Positions 1 to 8,140 of a DNA stretch of 64,000 nucleotides are shown here, one piece after another. The position numbers were made by a program, and so were the translations under genes. This DNA comes from CAZNGF01 sp964572855. Its GTDB lineage: Bacteria > Bipolaricaulota > Bipolaricaulia > RBG-16-55-9 > JAJCYT01. The stretch's first letter is position 1. Each line of letters starts with the position of its first letter. The DNA lies in the NCBI GenBank assembly GCA_964572855.1, contig CAZNGF010000004.1:1-64000 (forward strand), written 5' to 3'. A model generated the notes under the pieces. That model made no database searches. It was not told where the DNA came from and saw nothing but the letters and a program-made list of their open reading frames with translations.

Positions 1-8
1 CACTAGTA

Positions 9-168
9 GACGACCACAGTGGTTCTTGGGTGTAGGGGCACGATTTATCGCGCCCGTGGGCACGCGCTTTGGCCGCCCGTGAAGTCTATCTGGTCATGAA
101 CCAGACGTGTAGGCCGGGTCCCATGAATGGGACCCCTACACAGTAGAAACAGCGTGGCCCTGTACTAG
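9..168 (-). repeat. dispersed repeat, copy A
   Basis: On the minus strand this block aligns along its length with copies at 44473-44755 and 51801-51897. Shared landmarks are a GCCACG.TGTTTCT segment, TGTGTAG, a 20-bp palindrome at 116-135 (GGGTCCCAT-ga-ATGGGACCC), the GGGCGGCCAA.GCGCGT segment, a GCGCGAT.AATCG segment, and the terminal palindrome ACCACAGTGGT at 13-23. It holds no convincing gene. I infer a small non-autonomous mobile or palindromic element; the left boundary is close to the window edge. Confidence 0.75.
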
Positions 169-944
169 CCCCAGGCTACCCAGAGCAGCACCCCGAGCGC
201 TAACGCCCAACAGTAGAGGCTGAAGGCCCGCAATCGCGCGCCCCGCAGCGCGCGCAGCAGCGCCCCGATGGCCAGCACCCCGGCCAGCAACGCCACCAGG
301 GCCCCCCCCGCGTAGGCCGGCCAGAGCGGCGCGTGCGCGTTCCAGTGTTCCACCTCCCAGAGCTGCAGCGCCGTCGCGCCCAGGATGGCGGGAATCGCCA
401 GCAGAAACGAGAACTCGGCCGCGGTCTCGCGCCGGAGGCCGAGCGCGAGTGCGGCGGCGACCGTCATGCCGCTGCGCGAGACGCCCGGGAAGAAGGCGAC
501 GCTCTGCGCGACGCCGATGAGCACGAACCCCCACCACGGCACCCCCGCCAACGCGCGCCCCCCGCGGTCGGCGCGCGCGGCGGCCCAGAGCACGGCCCCG
601 GTCCAGCAGAGCCCACCGGCCACCGCAAGCGGCGATGCGAAGGCGGCCTCGACCGCGTCCTTGAGCGCGAGGCCGGCCAGCACGCCGGGCAGCGTGGCGA
701 TGGCGACCCCTGCGATCAAAACCCGGTTGTCGGGCGCCAGCGGGCGCCGCAGCAGCGCGCCGACGCGCGCGCGGTAGTAGATCAGCACCGAGCCCACGGT
801 CCCGAGGTGGATGAGGGCGTCGAACAGCAGGCCGGGTTTGTCGACCCCGAGCCAAGCCTCGGCCAGCACGAGGTGGCCCGAGCTCGAGATCGGCAGGAAC
901 TCGGTCAGCCCCTGGATCAGGCCCAGCAGGAGGAAGGGGAGCAT
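165..944 (-). CDS. uppP: undecaprenyl-diphosphatase (UppP/BacA)
   Basis: Integral membrane enzyme that removes one phosphate from undecaprenyl pyrophosphate, recycling the lipid carrier for peptidoglycan and other envelope polymers; the family also confers bacitracin tolerance. The 259-residue protein has the usual family length. Both signature motifs are visible: the N-terminal EFLPISSSGHL around residues 15-25 and PGVSRSGMT near residue 155, which carry the catalytic Glu, Ser and Arg. Multiple hydrophobic segments cover the whole chain. It is a single gene convergent with nothing in the window, with repeat copy A directly downstream. Identification is firm. Confidence 0.96.
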   Translation of the reverse strand: MLPFLLLGLIQGLTEFLPISSSGHLVLAEAWLGVDKPGLLFDALIHLGTVGSVLIYYRARVGALLRRPLAPDNRVLIAGVAIATLPGVLAGLALKDAVEAAFASPLAVAGGLCWTGAVLWAAARADRGGRALAGVPWWGFVLIGVAQSVAFFPGVSRSGMTVAAALALGLRRETAAEFSFLLAIPAILGATALQLWEVEHWNAHAPLWPAYAGGALVALLAGVLAIGALLRALRGARLRAFSLYCWALALGVLLWVAWG

Positions 945-1083
945 GCGCGCATCCTAAGCCCCCCCCGCGCGGGCGGCAAGGCGCGGCGGAATTTGTCCCG
1001 CCTCGGAAGCGGCGTTATGATCGGCTCCACTCGACGCGGGCGCGGCCCGCTTCGAAGCCGAAGCCGCCGGGTCAGGGGCGCTT

Positions 1084-2403
1084 ATGCGAGTCATCGTGAT
1101 CGGCGCCGGCGAGGTGGGCACCGCCATCGCCGAAGCGCTGCACCGGGACAACGACGTCGTCGTGATCGAGCGCAGCCACGCGCACGTCGAGCAGCTCCAG
1201 TCGCTCGACGTGCTCGCGGTCGAGGGCAACGGCGCCTCGCCCCAGACGCTGCACGAGGCCGGCGTGGGGACGGCCGACCTCGTGATCGCCTGCACCGACG
1301 TGGACGAGATCAACGTGGTGGCCTGCGCGATCAGCAAGCAGCTGGGCTCGGCCATGACCGTGGCCCGCGTGCATGACCCCGACTACCTGGCGCACTGGGA
1401 GCAGGGCTACCTCGGGGTCGACTTCATGGTCTGCAACGAGCTGCTCACGGCCAAGGCCGTGGTCATGGTGCTGGGCGTGCCCGAGGCCAAGCACGTCAAC
1501 GAGTTCGCCGGCGGGAAAATACTCATGACCGAGATCGCGGTGCGGCGCGGCTCGCCGCTGGCCGGGCTCACCGTGCTCGAAAGCCAGGTGCCCCCGGGCT
1601 GCACGATCGCCAGCCTCATCCGCGATGGCGAGGTGCTCATCCCGCGCGGGGGCGACGTCATCCTGGAGGGCGACCTGCTCATCAACTTGGGCACACCGGA
1701 GGCCGTCTCGCAATTCAACACGCGGCTCTCGAGCGTGCGCAGCTTCCGCAACGCCGTCATCGTGGGGGGCGGGCGCATCGGCTACCGCATCGCCTCGTTG
1801 CTCGAGGACAAGGGTATGGCGCCCTACCTGATCGAGGCCAACCCCGAACGCTGCCTCTGGCTCAGCGAGCACCTGCAGCGCACGCTCGTGCTCAACAGCG
1901 ACGGCACCGACATCGGCTTCCTGGAGCGCGAACGCATCGACAGCGCCGACGTGGCCGTCAACGTGACCTCGACCGACGAGAAGAACCTGCTCTCGGCGCT
2001 GCTGCTCAAGCAACTCGGCGTCAAGCGCGTGATCGCGCGCGTCGACCACGCCACCCACATCGAGGCCTTCGAGCGCGTCGGCGTCGACGTCGCGATCAAC
2101 CCGCGCAAGCTCACGGCCGACGAGATCATCCGCTTCACGCGCCAGCGCGGCACGGAGGCGGTCTCGATCCTGGAGGGCGACCGCGCCGAGGTGCTCGAAC
2201 TCGAGGTGCCCGCGGGCAGCCGGGCGGCCGGGCGGCCCCTCAAGGAGGGCTTCTTCCCCGAGGGCACGATCCTGGGCGCGATCGTGCGGAACGGCAAGGC
2301 CGTGATCGCGCGCGGGGAGGACGCGCTGCAGCCGGGCGACCACGCCATCGTGTTCACGGTGGGGAAAAAGGTCAAGGCGGTGGAGGCGCTCTTCTACCGA
2401 TGA
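1084..2403 (+). CDS. trkA: Trk potassium uptake regulatory subunit TrkA
   Basis: Cytosolic NAD(H)/nucleotide-binding ring protein that gates the TrkH potassium channel. The 439 residues form the classic duplicated arrangement: RCK-N Rossmann fold starting with GAGEVGTAIAEAL at residues 7-19, an RCK-C domain, a second Rossmann fold with VGGGRIGYRIA near residue 227, and a second RCK-C domain at the C terminus. The ATG follows a GGGGCG-rich stretch without a strong Shine-Dalgarno. Its stop overlaps the start of trkH by 4 nt, so the two subunits are translationally coupled. Confidence 0.96.
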   Translation: MRVIVIGAGEVGTAIAEALHRDNDVVVIERSHAHVEQLQSLDVLAVEGNGASPQTLHEAGVGTADLVIACTDVDEINVVACAISKQLGSAMTVARVHDPDYLAHWEQGYLGVDFMVCNELLTAKAVVMVLGVPEAKHVNEFAGGKILMTEIAVRRGSPLAGLTVLESQVPPGCTIASLIRDGEVLIPRGGDVILEGDLLINLGTPEAVSQFNTRLSSVRSFRNAVIVGGGRIGYRIASLLEDKGMAPYLIEANPERCLWLSEHLQRTLVLNSDGTDIGFLERERIDSADVAVNVTSTDEKNLLSALLLKQLGVKRVIARVDHATHIEAFERVGVDVAINPRKLTADEIIRFTRQRGTEAVSILEGDRAEVLELEVPAGSRAAGRPLKEGFFPEGTILGAIVRNGKAVIARGEDALQPGDHAIVFTVGKKVKAVEALFYR

Positions 2404-3854
2404 GCCGCGTGATCGTGATCGACGGGCGCGCCTCGCTCAACCTGGTGGCCGGAATCCTGCGCTGGCTCAGCCTGGCTTACCTGCTCCCACTGGGGGCGGC
2501 GGTCTGGTTCGGCGAGGACCCGTTGCCCTTCGTCGTCCCGTTCCTGCTGGCCGGGGGGGTCGGCTGGCTGGGCGAGCGGCTCACGCGCTCGCCCAAGGGG
2601 CTGGGCGCGCGCGAGGGGTTCCTGGTGGTCTCGCTGGCCTGGCTGACCATCGCGGCCTTTGGGGCGCTGCCGTACGCGCTGGCGCACCACTCCCCGGTAG
2701 ACGCCTACTTCGAAGCCATGAGCGGCTTCACGACCACGGGAGCCACCGTGCTCACCGACATCGAGGGCGAGCCCCAGAGCCTGCTGCTCTGGCGCCAGTT
2801 CACGCAGTGGCTCGGCGGGATGGGCATCATCGTGCTGGCCATCGCCGTGCTGCCCAAGCTGGCCGTGGGCGGCCGCCAGCTCATGGAGGCCGAGGCGCCC
2901 GGCCCCAGCGTCGAGAAGCTCACCCCGCGCATCGTCCAGACCGCCCGCGCGCTCTGGAAGGTCTACCTGGGCCTGACGGCGCTCGAGTTCCTCCTGCTCG
3001 TGGGGCTGGGCCTGTCGCCCTACGACGGCCTCTCGCACGCGTTCACGACCATGGCCACCGGGGGCTTCTCGCCCAAGGCGCGCAGCTTGGAGGCGTTCTC
3101 GCCCGCCGTGCAGTGGGCCGTGATCCCGTTCATCGTGTTGGCGGGCACGAACTTCGCGCTCATGTATCGGGCGTTTTCAGGGCGCGCGGGCGCGCTCTGG
3201 CGCGACGTCGAGTTCCGGGTTTACGTCGCGCTCGTCCTGCTGATGGGGCTCATGCTGGCCCTGCTGCTCTCCGGCGGGATCGAGGAGCGCCTGCGCCACG
3301 GCCTGTTCCAGGCGGCCAGCATCATCACGACCACGGGCTACGCCAGCACGGACTTCAGCCTCTGGAGTCACACGCTGCAGATGGTCTTGCTCGTGCTCAT
3401 GTTCCTGGGCGGGTGCGCCGGCAGCACGGGCGGTTCGATCAAGATCGTGCGCACCGTGCTCGCGTTCAAATTTCTGGCGCGCGAGCTCAAGCGCGCCATC
3501 CACCCGCAGGCCGTCATCCCGCTGCGCCTGGGGCGGCGCGTCGTGGCCGAGGGGGCGGTGACGGGCATCATGGCCTTCGCCGTGCTCTACGTCTCGACCT
3601 TTGCGATCGGGAGCGTGCTGTTGCTGTTGGACGCCCAGCGCGCCGGGCTCGAGCTGAGCGTGCTGGAGGGCGTGAGCGCGGCGGCCTCGACGCTGGGCAA
3701 CGTGGGCCCGGCCTTCGGAATCGCCGGTCCCATGGCTTCGTATGCCGCCTTCCCGGACAGCTCGAAGCTCATCATGGTCTTTTTGATGTGGGCGGGCCGG
3801 CTGGAGCTGTTCCCCGTGCTCGTCCTGTTCACGCGCGGCTACTGGACGCGGTAG
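2400..3854 (+). CDS. trkH: Trk/Ktr potassium transporter membrane subunit TrkH
   Basis: Potassium-conducting membrane subunit, partner of TrkA encoded immediately upstream with a 4-nt ATGA overlap. The 484-residue chain is hydrophobic throughout and shows the four pore loops expected of SKT proteins: SGFTTTGATV near residue 105, FTTMATGGFSP near 215, ITTTGYASTDF near 310 and STLGNVGPAFG near 430. Length matches TrkH/TrkG rather than the shorter KtrB. The pair should allow potassium uptake in turgor homeostasis. Confidence 0.95.
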   Translation: MSRVIVIDGRASLNLVAGILRWLSLAYLLPLGAAVWFGEDPLPFVVPFLLAGGVGWLGERLTRSPKGLGAREGFLVVSLAWLTIAAFGALPYALAHHSPVDAYFEAMSGFTTTGATVLTDIEGEPQSLLLWRQFTQWLGGMGIIVLAIAVLPKLAVGGRQLMEAEAPGPSVEKLTPRIVQTARALWKVYLGLTALEFLLLVGLGLSPYDGLSHAFTTMATGGFSPKARSLEAFSPAVQWAVIPFIVLAGTNFALMYRAFSGRAGALWRDVEFRVYVALVLLMGLMLALLLSGGIEERLRHGLFQAASIITTTGYASTDFSLWSHTLQMVLLVLMFLGGCAGSTGGSIKIVRTVLAFKFLARELKRAIHPQAVIPLRLGRRVVAEGAVTGIMAFAVLYVSTFAIGSVLLLLDAQRAGLELSVLEGVSAAASTLGNVGPAFGIAGPMASYAAFPDSSKLIMVFLMWAGRLELFPVLVLFTRGYWTR

Positions 3855-3904
3855 CGTCACAGCGCCACCTTACCTTCCAAGAGGAACGCTCCCCTTTCTG
3901 CTTT

Positions 3905-5563
3905 CTAGCCACCCGTCCCGCGCCGTTCGCTCCAGCGCTGGACCAGCGGGACGCGCCGCCCGGAGCCAAACGCCTTGGGCGAGACGCGCAGGATGGGCGG
4001 AGCCTGGCGGCGCTTGTGCTCGGCGCGGTCGACCAGTTGGAGCACGCGCCGGACGAGTTCGGGTCCGTGACCGGCCGCGGCGATTTGTTGCGCGGATTCG
4101 CCCCGCTCGATGTAGCGCCGCAGCACGTCGTCCAGCACCTCGTAGGGCGGGAGCGTGTCGGTGTCCTTCTGATCGGGGCGCAGCTCGGCGGATGGGGGCT
4201 TGCTGAGCACGGGCTCGGGGATGAGCGCCCGTCCGGCGCGGGCGTTGAGGTGGCGTGCAAGGGCGTAGACGTCCGTCTTGTACAGGTCTCCGATCGGCGC
4301 CAGCCCCCCGGCCATGTCGCCGTAGAGCGTGGCGTAGCCCACCGCCAGCTCGCTCTTGTTGCCGCAGGCCAGCACGAGCCCGTCGAACTTGTTGGCCAAC
4401 GCCATCAGGATCGTCCCGCGCGCCCGCGCCTGCAGGTTCTCCTCGGCAGCGCCCGGCGCCGTGCCCGCAAACGCCGGCGCGAGCGCGGCCTCGAACCCCT
4501 TGAACGGCGCTTCAAGCGAAATCGAATCAAACGCGATCCCCAGGTTTTCGGCCAGCTGGCGGGCGTCGTCCCGGCTCCCCTGCGAGGAGTAGCGGCTCGG
4601 CAGGCTCACGCCCAGCACGCGTTCGGGGCCGAAGGCTTCCGCCGCCAGCGCGGCGGCCAGCGACGAGTCCACCCCGCCGCTCAGGCCCAGGATGGCGCGC
4701 CGGAACGCGCCTGTCTTGCGGTCGTAGTCCCGCAACCCCAACACGAGCGCGCGGCGGAGCTGTTCGACCTCCGCAAGCGTCTCAAACGCCCGGGGCGTGG
4801 GTGCGTCCAGGTCGACGAGCCCCAACGCCTCCTCGAACGCCGGCAGCGCGAGCCAACAGCGCCCGTCGGGCCCGAAGACGCGGCTGGACCCGTCGAAGAC
4901 GAGCTCGGCGTTGGCCCCGACCTGGTTGGCCATAGCCACCGGGACGTTGTGCTTGCGCGCGAGCCCGGCCAGCAGCGCGTCGCGTTCTTCGATCTTGCCG
5001 CGCGAGCAGGGCGAGGCCGAGACGTTGAGCAACAGCTCGGCGCCGCGCGCGGCCAGCTCACCCGGCGGGTCGGCCTCGTAGGGGCGTACCAAGGACGTGG
5101 CGGCGTTCCAGATGTCCTCACAGACCGTGAGGCCGAGCTTCCGTCCCGCGAGCGTCAGCGGCGCGGCGGCCGGGCCGGGGGCGAAGTGGCGTCGTTCGTC
5201 GAACACGTCGTAGGTGGGCAGCAACCGTTTGGGAACGGTCGCGAGGCGCTTGCCGTCGCGCAGGGCGACGGCCGCGTTGTAGAGGGGTTTTTCGTCGCGT
5301 TCGGGGTTCGGAACGGGGGCACCGAGCACGACCGTGATCCCGTGCAACCGGCGCTGGAGCCGGTCGAGCTGGACGCGGACCGCGACCTGGAAGTCGGCGC
5401 GTTCGAGCAGGTCGTGCGGGGGATAGCCCGTGAGCGCGAGCTCGGGAAAGAGCGCGAGTTCAGCCCCCCGCTCGCGCGCCCGCCCGGCCCACTCGGCGAT
5501 CCGTTCGGCGTTGCCCCCCAGCTCGCCGACCGTGGGGTTGAACTGGATCAGGGCGAGCTTCAC
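3905..5563 (-). CDS. nadE: glutamine-dependent NAD+ synthetase
   Basis: Last step of NAD biosynthesis: amidates nicotinic acid adenine dinucleotide using ATP and ammonia taken from glutamine. The 552-residue protein has two domains. Residues 1-260 are a nitrilase-type glutaminase with the Glu (FPELALTGY), Lys (VPKRLLPTYDVFDE) and Cys (LTVCEDIW) triad. Residues 270-550 are the synthetase, with the PP-loop SGGVDSSL near 295 and the substrate loop DQKDTDTLPPYEVLD. It is convergent with trkH, separated by 50 nt, and lies 61 nt downstream of the Fe-S carrier gene on the same strand. Confidence 0.96.
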   Translation of the reverse strand: MKLALIQFNPTVGELGGNAERIAEWAGRARERGAELALFPELALTGYPPHDLLERADFQVAVRVQLDRLQRRLHGITVVLGAPVPNPERDEKPLYNAAVALRDGKRLATVPKRLLPTYDVFDERRHFAPGPAAAPLTLAGRKLGLTVCEDIWNAATSLVRPYEADPPGELAARGAELLLNVSASPCSRGKIEERDALLAGLARKHNVPVAMANQVGANAELVFDGSSRVFGPDGRCWLALPAFEEALGLVDLDAPTPRAFETLAEVEQLRRALVLGLRDYDRKTGAFRRAILGLSGGVDSSLAAALAAEAFGPERVLGVSLPSRYSSQGSRDDARQLAENLGIAFDSISLEAPFKGFEAALAPAFAGTAPGAAEENLQARARGTILMALANKFDGLVLACGNKSELAVGYATLYGDMAGGLAPIGDLYKTDVYALARHLNARAGRALIPEPVLSKPPSAELRPDQKDTDTLPPYEVLDDVLRRYIERGESAQQIAAAGHGPELVRRVLQLVDRAEHKRRQAPPILRVSPKAFGSGRRVPLVQRWSERRGTGG

Positions 5564-5624
5564 GCGGCGCTCTTCGGTCGAATCGTCACGCGCGGGCTGC
5601 GCTCATGGCCGGGACGCGTGGGGG

Positions 5625-5951
5625 TCAGTGGCCCCCGCAGCCGCAGCCGCCGTTGCCCTCGAACTGCGCCTCGTTGGGGTTCTCGATGTAGAAGCCCTCG
5701 CCGTGCTCGCCGACCGTGTAGTCGATCTTCGCGCCCGCCAACAGCGCGCCGCTGTTGGGGTCGACGTAGAAGCTCACGCCGTCGTGTTCGAGCACGGTGT
5801 CCTTCTCGTCGGCGTTCTCGGCCAGGAAGAAGCCGTACTGCAGCGAACAACACCCCGACTGGGCCACGACCCGCAAGCCGTAGTCTTCTTTTTCCTCCTG
5901 CTTGAGATAGTCCTTGACCGCGGTAACGGCTTTGTCCGTGATGGTGATCAT
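5625..5951 (-). CDS. A-type iron-sulfur carrier (IscA/ErpA family)
   Basis: Small (108 aa) HesB/IscA-like protein that carries or transfers Fe-S clusters to apoproteins. The three cluster-binding cysteines are visible: one in SGCCSLQYGF near residue 33 and the CGC pair at the C terminus (GGCGCGGH). The start is the ATG at 5951, which has AAAGGAG eight bases upstream; longer forms reading into the origin region have no support. Which paralogue (IscA, ErpA or SufA) cannot be told from sequence alone. It borders the putative origin. Confidence 0.93.
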   Translation of the reverse strand: MITITDKAVTAVKDYLKQEEKEDYGLRVVAQSGCCSLQYGFFLAENADEKDTVLEHDGVSFYVDPNSGALLAGAKIDYTVGEHGEGFYIENPNEAQFEGNGGCGCGGH

Positions 5952-5977
5952 GTCGCGATCACTCCTTTCTCGGGGGC

Positions 5978-6006
5978 ATCTTACTCGCCGCGCCGCGGAC
6001 GCGCAA
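5978..6006 (-). promoter_or_regulatory. sigma70-like promoter for the Fe-S carrier gene
   Basis: On the minus strand TTGCGC (6006-6001), a 17-bp spacer and TAAGAT (5983-5978) lie about 27 bases before the start codon. Match is moderate. Confidence 0.5.
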
Positions 6007-6063
6007 TCGCTCGGCGGCCGCAAGCGCCCTTTGCAAGCCGATAACCCGGACGGGCCTTTGCCC

Positions 6064-6092
6064 TTGACCGGGGCCGGACGCCGGGCTAAAGT
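6064..6092 (+). promoter_or_regulatory. possible promoter reading into the origin block
   Basis: TTGACC (6064-6069), 17-bp spacer, TAAAGT (6087-6092). No gene follows before recF, so if used it would transcribe through the DnaA boxes. Could be chance. Confidence 0.3.
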
Positions 6093-6114
6093 GGGCCCCT
6101 TCGTGGGGTGTATC

Positions 6115-6430
6115 TTTGACAAATGGATGAAATTGAGAATCTTTGTCAATTCCAGCCTGTTGAAAACTTGTTGAAAACCCCCCGTCCGCCTGTTGAAAAC
6201 TTGTTGAAAACTACCCCCTTGGTTGTGGAAAACCCCTGTTGAAAAGTTTGGCGCCGAGTTTTCCACAGGGGTTTTCCACAGGCAAGCCCGAGTTTTCCAC
6301 AGGTTTTCCACAGGGTTTTCCACAGGCTACAGGGCAGGAAAACCCGCAAGGAAAACGAAATCGTCCGAGTTTTCAACAGGTAGGCCGCTCCCTACTACAA
6401 CGACTACAAGATATATGTTTTCAAAGACGG
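6115..6430 (+). other. oriC: putative chromosomal replication origin (oriC) with DnaA-box arrays
   Basis: This gene-free block of about 550 bases between the Fe-S carrier and recF is unlike its surroundings. Six 9-mers read on the minus strand: TGTTGAAAA at 6158, 6169, 6191, 6202 and 6237, and TGTGGAAAA at 6224. Six read on the plus strand: TTTTCCACA at 6259, 6272, 6293, 6304 and 6316, and TTTTCAACA at 6370. Several pairs are spaced 11 or 12 bp apart, about one helical turn. TTTTCCACA is a known variant of the DnaA box (used in cyanobacteria) and TTTTCAACA differs by one base. An AT-richer stretch with the inverted repeat TTGACAAA/TTTGTCAA (6116-6123, 6142-6149) precedes the arrays, and an unwinding element follows. 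recF and dciA start just downstream. dnaA and dnaN are not in the window. Confidence 0.85.
6370..6420 (+). other. DnaA-trio-like basal unwinding element
   Basis: The last DnaA box (6370-6378) is followed by a short GC-rich spacer (6379-6391), then by CTA-CTA-CAA-CGA-CTA-CAA (6392-6409) and the AT-rich ATATATGTTTTC. The order box, GC cluster, repeated trinucleotides whose complement reads 3'-GAT-5', and AT-rich DNA is that described for the bacterial basal unwinding system in Bacillus. Three of six trios are exact CTA. Confidence 0.6.
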
Positions 6431-6461
6431 TCGTTTTCGTAGGGCGTCCCAAACCGATCCG

Positions 6462-6490
6462 TTGACGGGCCCTCGAAACGGGGGTAGACT
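6462..6490 (+). promoter_or_regulatory. recF promoter
   Basis: TTGACG (6462-6467), 17-bp spacer, TAGACT (6485-6490). The expected transcription start near 6497 lies 10 bases before the ATG at 6507, which argues for that start over the in-frame codon at 6462. Confidence 0.6.
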
Positions 6491-6506
6491 CGCCCGGGGG
6501 GACGCG

Positions 6507-7604
6507 ATGAAGCTGTCCAAACTCACGCTCAAGAACTTTCGCAATCTGGAACCCCTCACCCTCGTTCCGGACGAGAGCCTGAACCTGATCGTCGGGGCCA
6601 ACGCCTCGGGCAAGACCAACCTGTGCGAGGCCATCGTCTACGCCTCGCGCGGCAGTCTGCTCAAGGGCGAGCGCCAGCGCGAGCTCATCCGCTGGGACGA
6701 GGCCTGGAGCACGCTCGACGCCGAGGTGGGCTCGGACCAGATCCGCATCGTCTTGAACGGGTCCGACCGCGGAAAGCAGATCACGCTCAGCGGCGAGTCC
6801 GTCACGCACGGCAAGCTGTTCGAGGTGTTCAAGGTCGTGCTGTTCACCCCGGACGACCTGCAGGTCGTCAAGGGAAGCCCGTCGGCTCGGCGCCGGCTGC
6901 TGGACGGCGGGATCGCCGAGCTGTTCCGCTCGCACCGGGGCAACCTGCAGGCCTACGAGCAGGTCGTGCGGCGCAAGAACATCCTGCTAAGCCGCGAGCG
7001 GATCGACCCCGAGCTGCTGGCGGTGTACAACGCCGAGCTGGTCAAGCGCGGGGCCAAGCTGGTTGAAACCCGGCTCAAGTATCTGGACGCGCTCAACCGG
7101 CACGTGGCGCGCATCCACGCCGAGCTGAGCCGCCCCGCCGGCGAGCTGACGCTGTGCTACGACAGCGAGCTTGACTACGGCGCGGAGCACACCCTGGAAC
7201 CGCTCGAACACGGCGTGCATCAACGCCAGCCCCAAGAGCGCCGGCGCGGTTTGAGCCTGATCGGTCCGCACCGCGACGACCTGCGCTTTTCGCTCGAGGG
7301 GATGGACCTACGCCGCTACGGCTCGCAGGGCCAGCAGAAGACCGCGCTCATCGCGACCAAGTTCGCCCAGCTCGAGCTGTTTCGCGAGCAGGTCGGCGAA
7401 TACCCCGTGCTCGTGCTCGACGACGTCTTAAGCGAGCTCGACCCCGAGCGCACCCGGCTCTTGCTGGACCACCTGCCGCAGGGGTTGCAGCTGTTCCTGA
7501 CCGAGACCGCGCTGAGCGCGCCGCTGGCCGCGCGCGCCGGCAAGGTGTTCCAAGTGGCGCACGGGGGCGTGCGCGAGCTCGACAAGGAGGGCGCGTGCAG
7601 CTGA
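6507..7604 (+). CDS. recF: DNA replication and repair protein RecF
   Basis: SMC-like ATPase that loads RecA at gaps and helps restart stalled forks. The 365-residue protein shows Walker A GANASGKTN at residues 30-38, the family motif SLIGPHRDDL near 250, the ABC-type signature SQGQQKT near 273 and Walker B VLVLDDVLSELD near 305. Start chosen at the second in-frame codon (ATG 6507) because the promoter and the conserved MKLSKLTLKNFRN beginning fit it. The 3' end overlaps dciA by 10 nt. RecF next to DnaA-box arrays is the classic origin neighbourhood. Confidence 0.96.
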   Translation: MKLSKLTLKNFRNLEPLTLVPDESLNLIVGANASGKTNLCEAIVYASRGSLLKGERQRELIRWDEAWSTLDAEVGSDQIRIVLNGSDRGKQITLSGESVTHGKLFEVFKVVLFTPDDLQVVKGSPSARRRLLDGGIAELFRSHRGNLQAYEQVVRRKNILLSRERIDPELLAVYNAELVKRGAKLVETRLKYLDALNRHVARIHAELSRPAGELTLCYDSELDYGAEHTLEPLEHGVHQRQPQERRRGLSLIGPHRDDLRFSLEGMDLRRYGSQGQQKTALIATKFAQLELFREQVGEYPVLVLDDVLSELDPERTRLLLDHLPQGLQLFLTETALSAPLAARAGKVFQVAHGGVRELDKEGACS

Positions 7605-8140
7605 GCGAGCTCGAACGCCTGTTCGCCCGCTACGGCCTGCGCGACGAGTTCCGCCGCCAGGAGGCGCTCTTCCTCTGGCCTCAGGTGGCCGGGGAGCGCA
7701 TCAGCCGCCTCTGTTCGGCCCAGCACGTGAGCGGGGGCGTGCTCTACGTCCAGGTGGCCAACCACGTCTACGCCCAGGAGCTGACCGCGCTGCGCGAGAC
7801 CTACCTGGAGCGCCTGAACGCGCGCCTGCAGGAGCCGCTCAGCGAGATCCGCTTCAGGGTGGCGTCGGTGTCGGCGCCCCCCCCGCCCAAGCCGCCGCTG
7901 CCCTCGACCGAGGGGGTCGCGCTCGACGAGGCCGAGCGCGGCGAGGCCGAGGGAGCCGCCGACTCGGTACAGGACCCGAAGCTGCGCGGCGCGTTCGCGC
8001 GCTACTTCGCGACGCTGCGCCGGCTCGAAAAGCTCAAGGCCGAGCACACCGACGAGCGCCGCTGCCCGGTCTGCGGGCTGCACCACGACGGCCCCGAGGC
8101 GCGCTGCGCCTTCTGCCGCCTGGAAGGACGGGAAGCCTGA
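7595..8140 (+). CDS. dciA: DciA/DUF721-family protein with C-terminal zinc ribbon
   Basis: DciA is the ancestral bacterial loader of the replicative helicase DnaB. Residues 1-90 match the DUF721 core (RLFARYGLRDEF, LFLWPQVAGERISR, LYVQVANHVYAQELT). The rest is an acidic, proline-rich linker and, at about residues 155-175, a CPVCG...CAFC motif likely to bind zinc. The GTG start overlaps recF by 10 nt, so recF and dciA are one unit, as in actinobacterial origin regions. DUF721 assignment is firm; the loader role and the zinc site are inferred. Confidence 0.88.
   Translation: MQLSELERLFARYGLRDEFRRQEALFLWPQVAGERISRLCSAQHVSGGVLYVQVANHVYAQELTALRETYLERLNARLQEPLSEIRFRVASVSAPPPPKPPLPSTEGVALDEAERGEAEGAADSVQDPKLRGAFARYFATLRRLEKLKAEHTDERRCPVCGLHHDGPEARCAFCRLEGREA

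Noticed and set aside
2807..5905. Open frame of more than 1000 codons on the plus strand
   Set aside because: It runs antisense to nadE and out of frame through trkH, is Arg/Ala/Gly/Pro-rich without domains, and exists because GC-rich DNA has few stop codons.
6158..6378. CRISPR-like array of short repeats
   Set aside because: Units are 9 bp, occur in both orientations, and spacers are only 2-50 bp; this fits DnaA boxes, not CRISPR.
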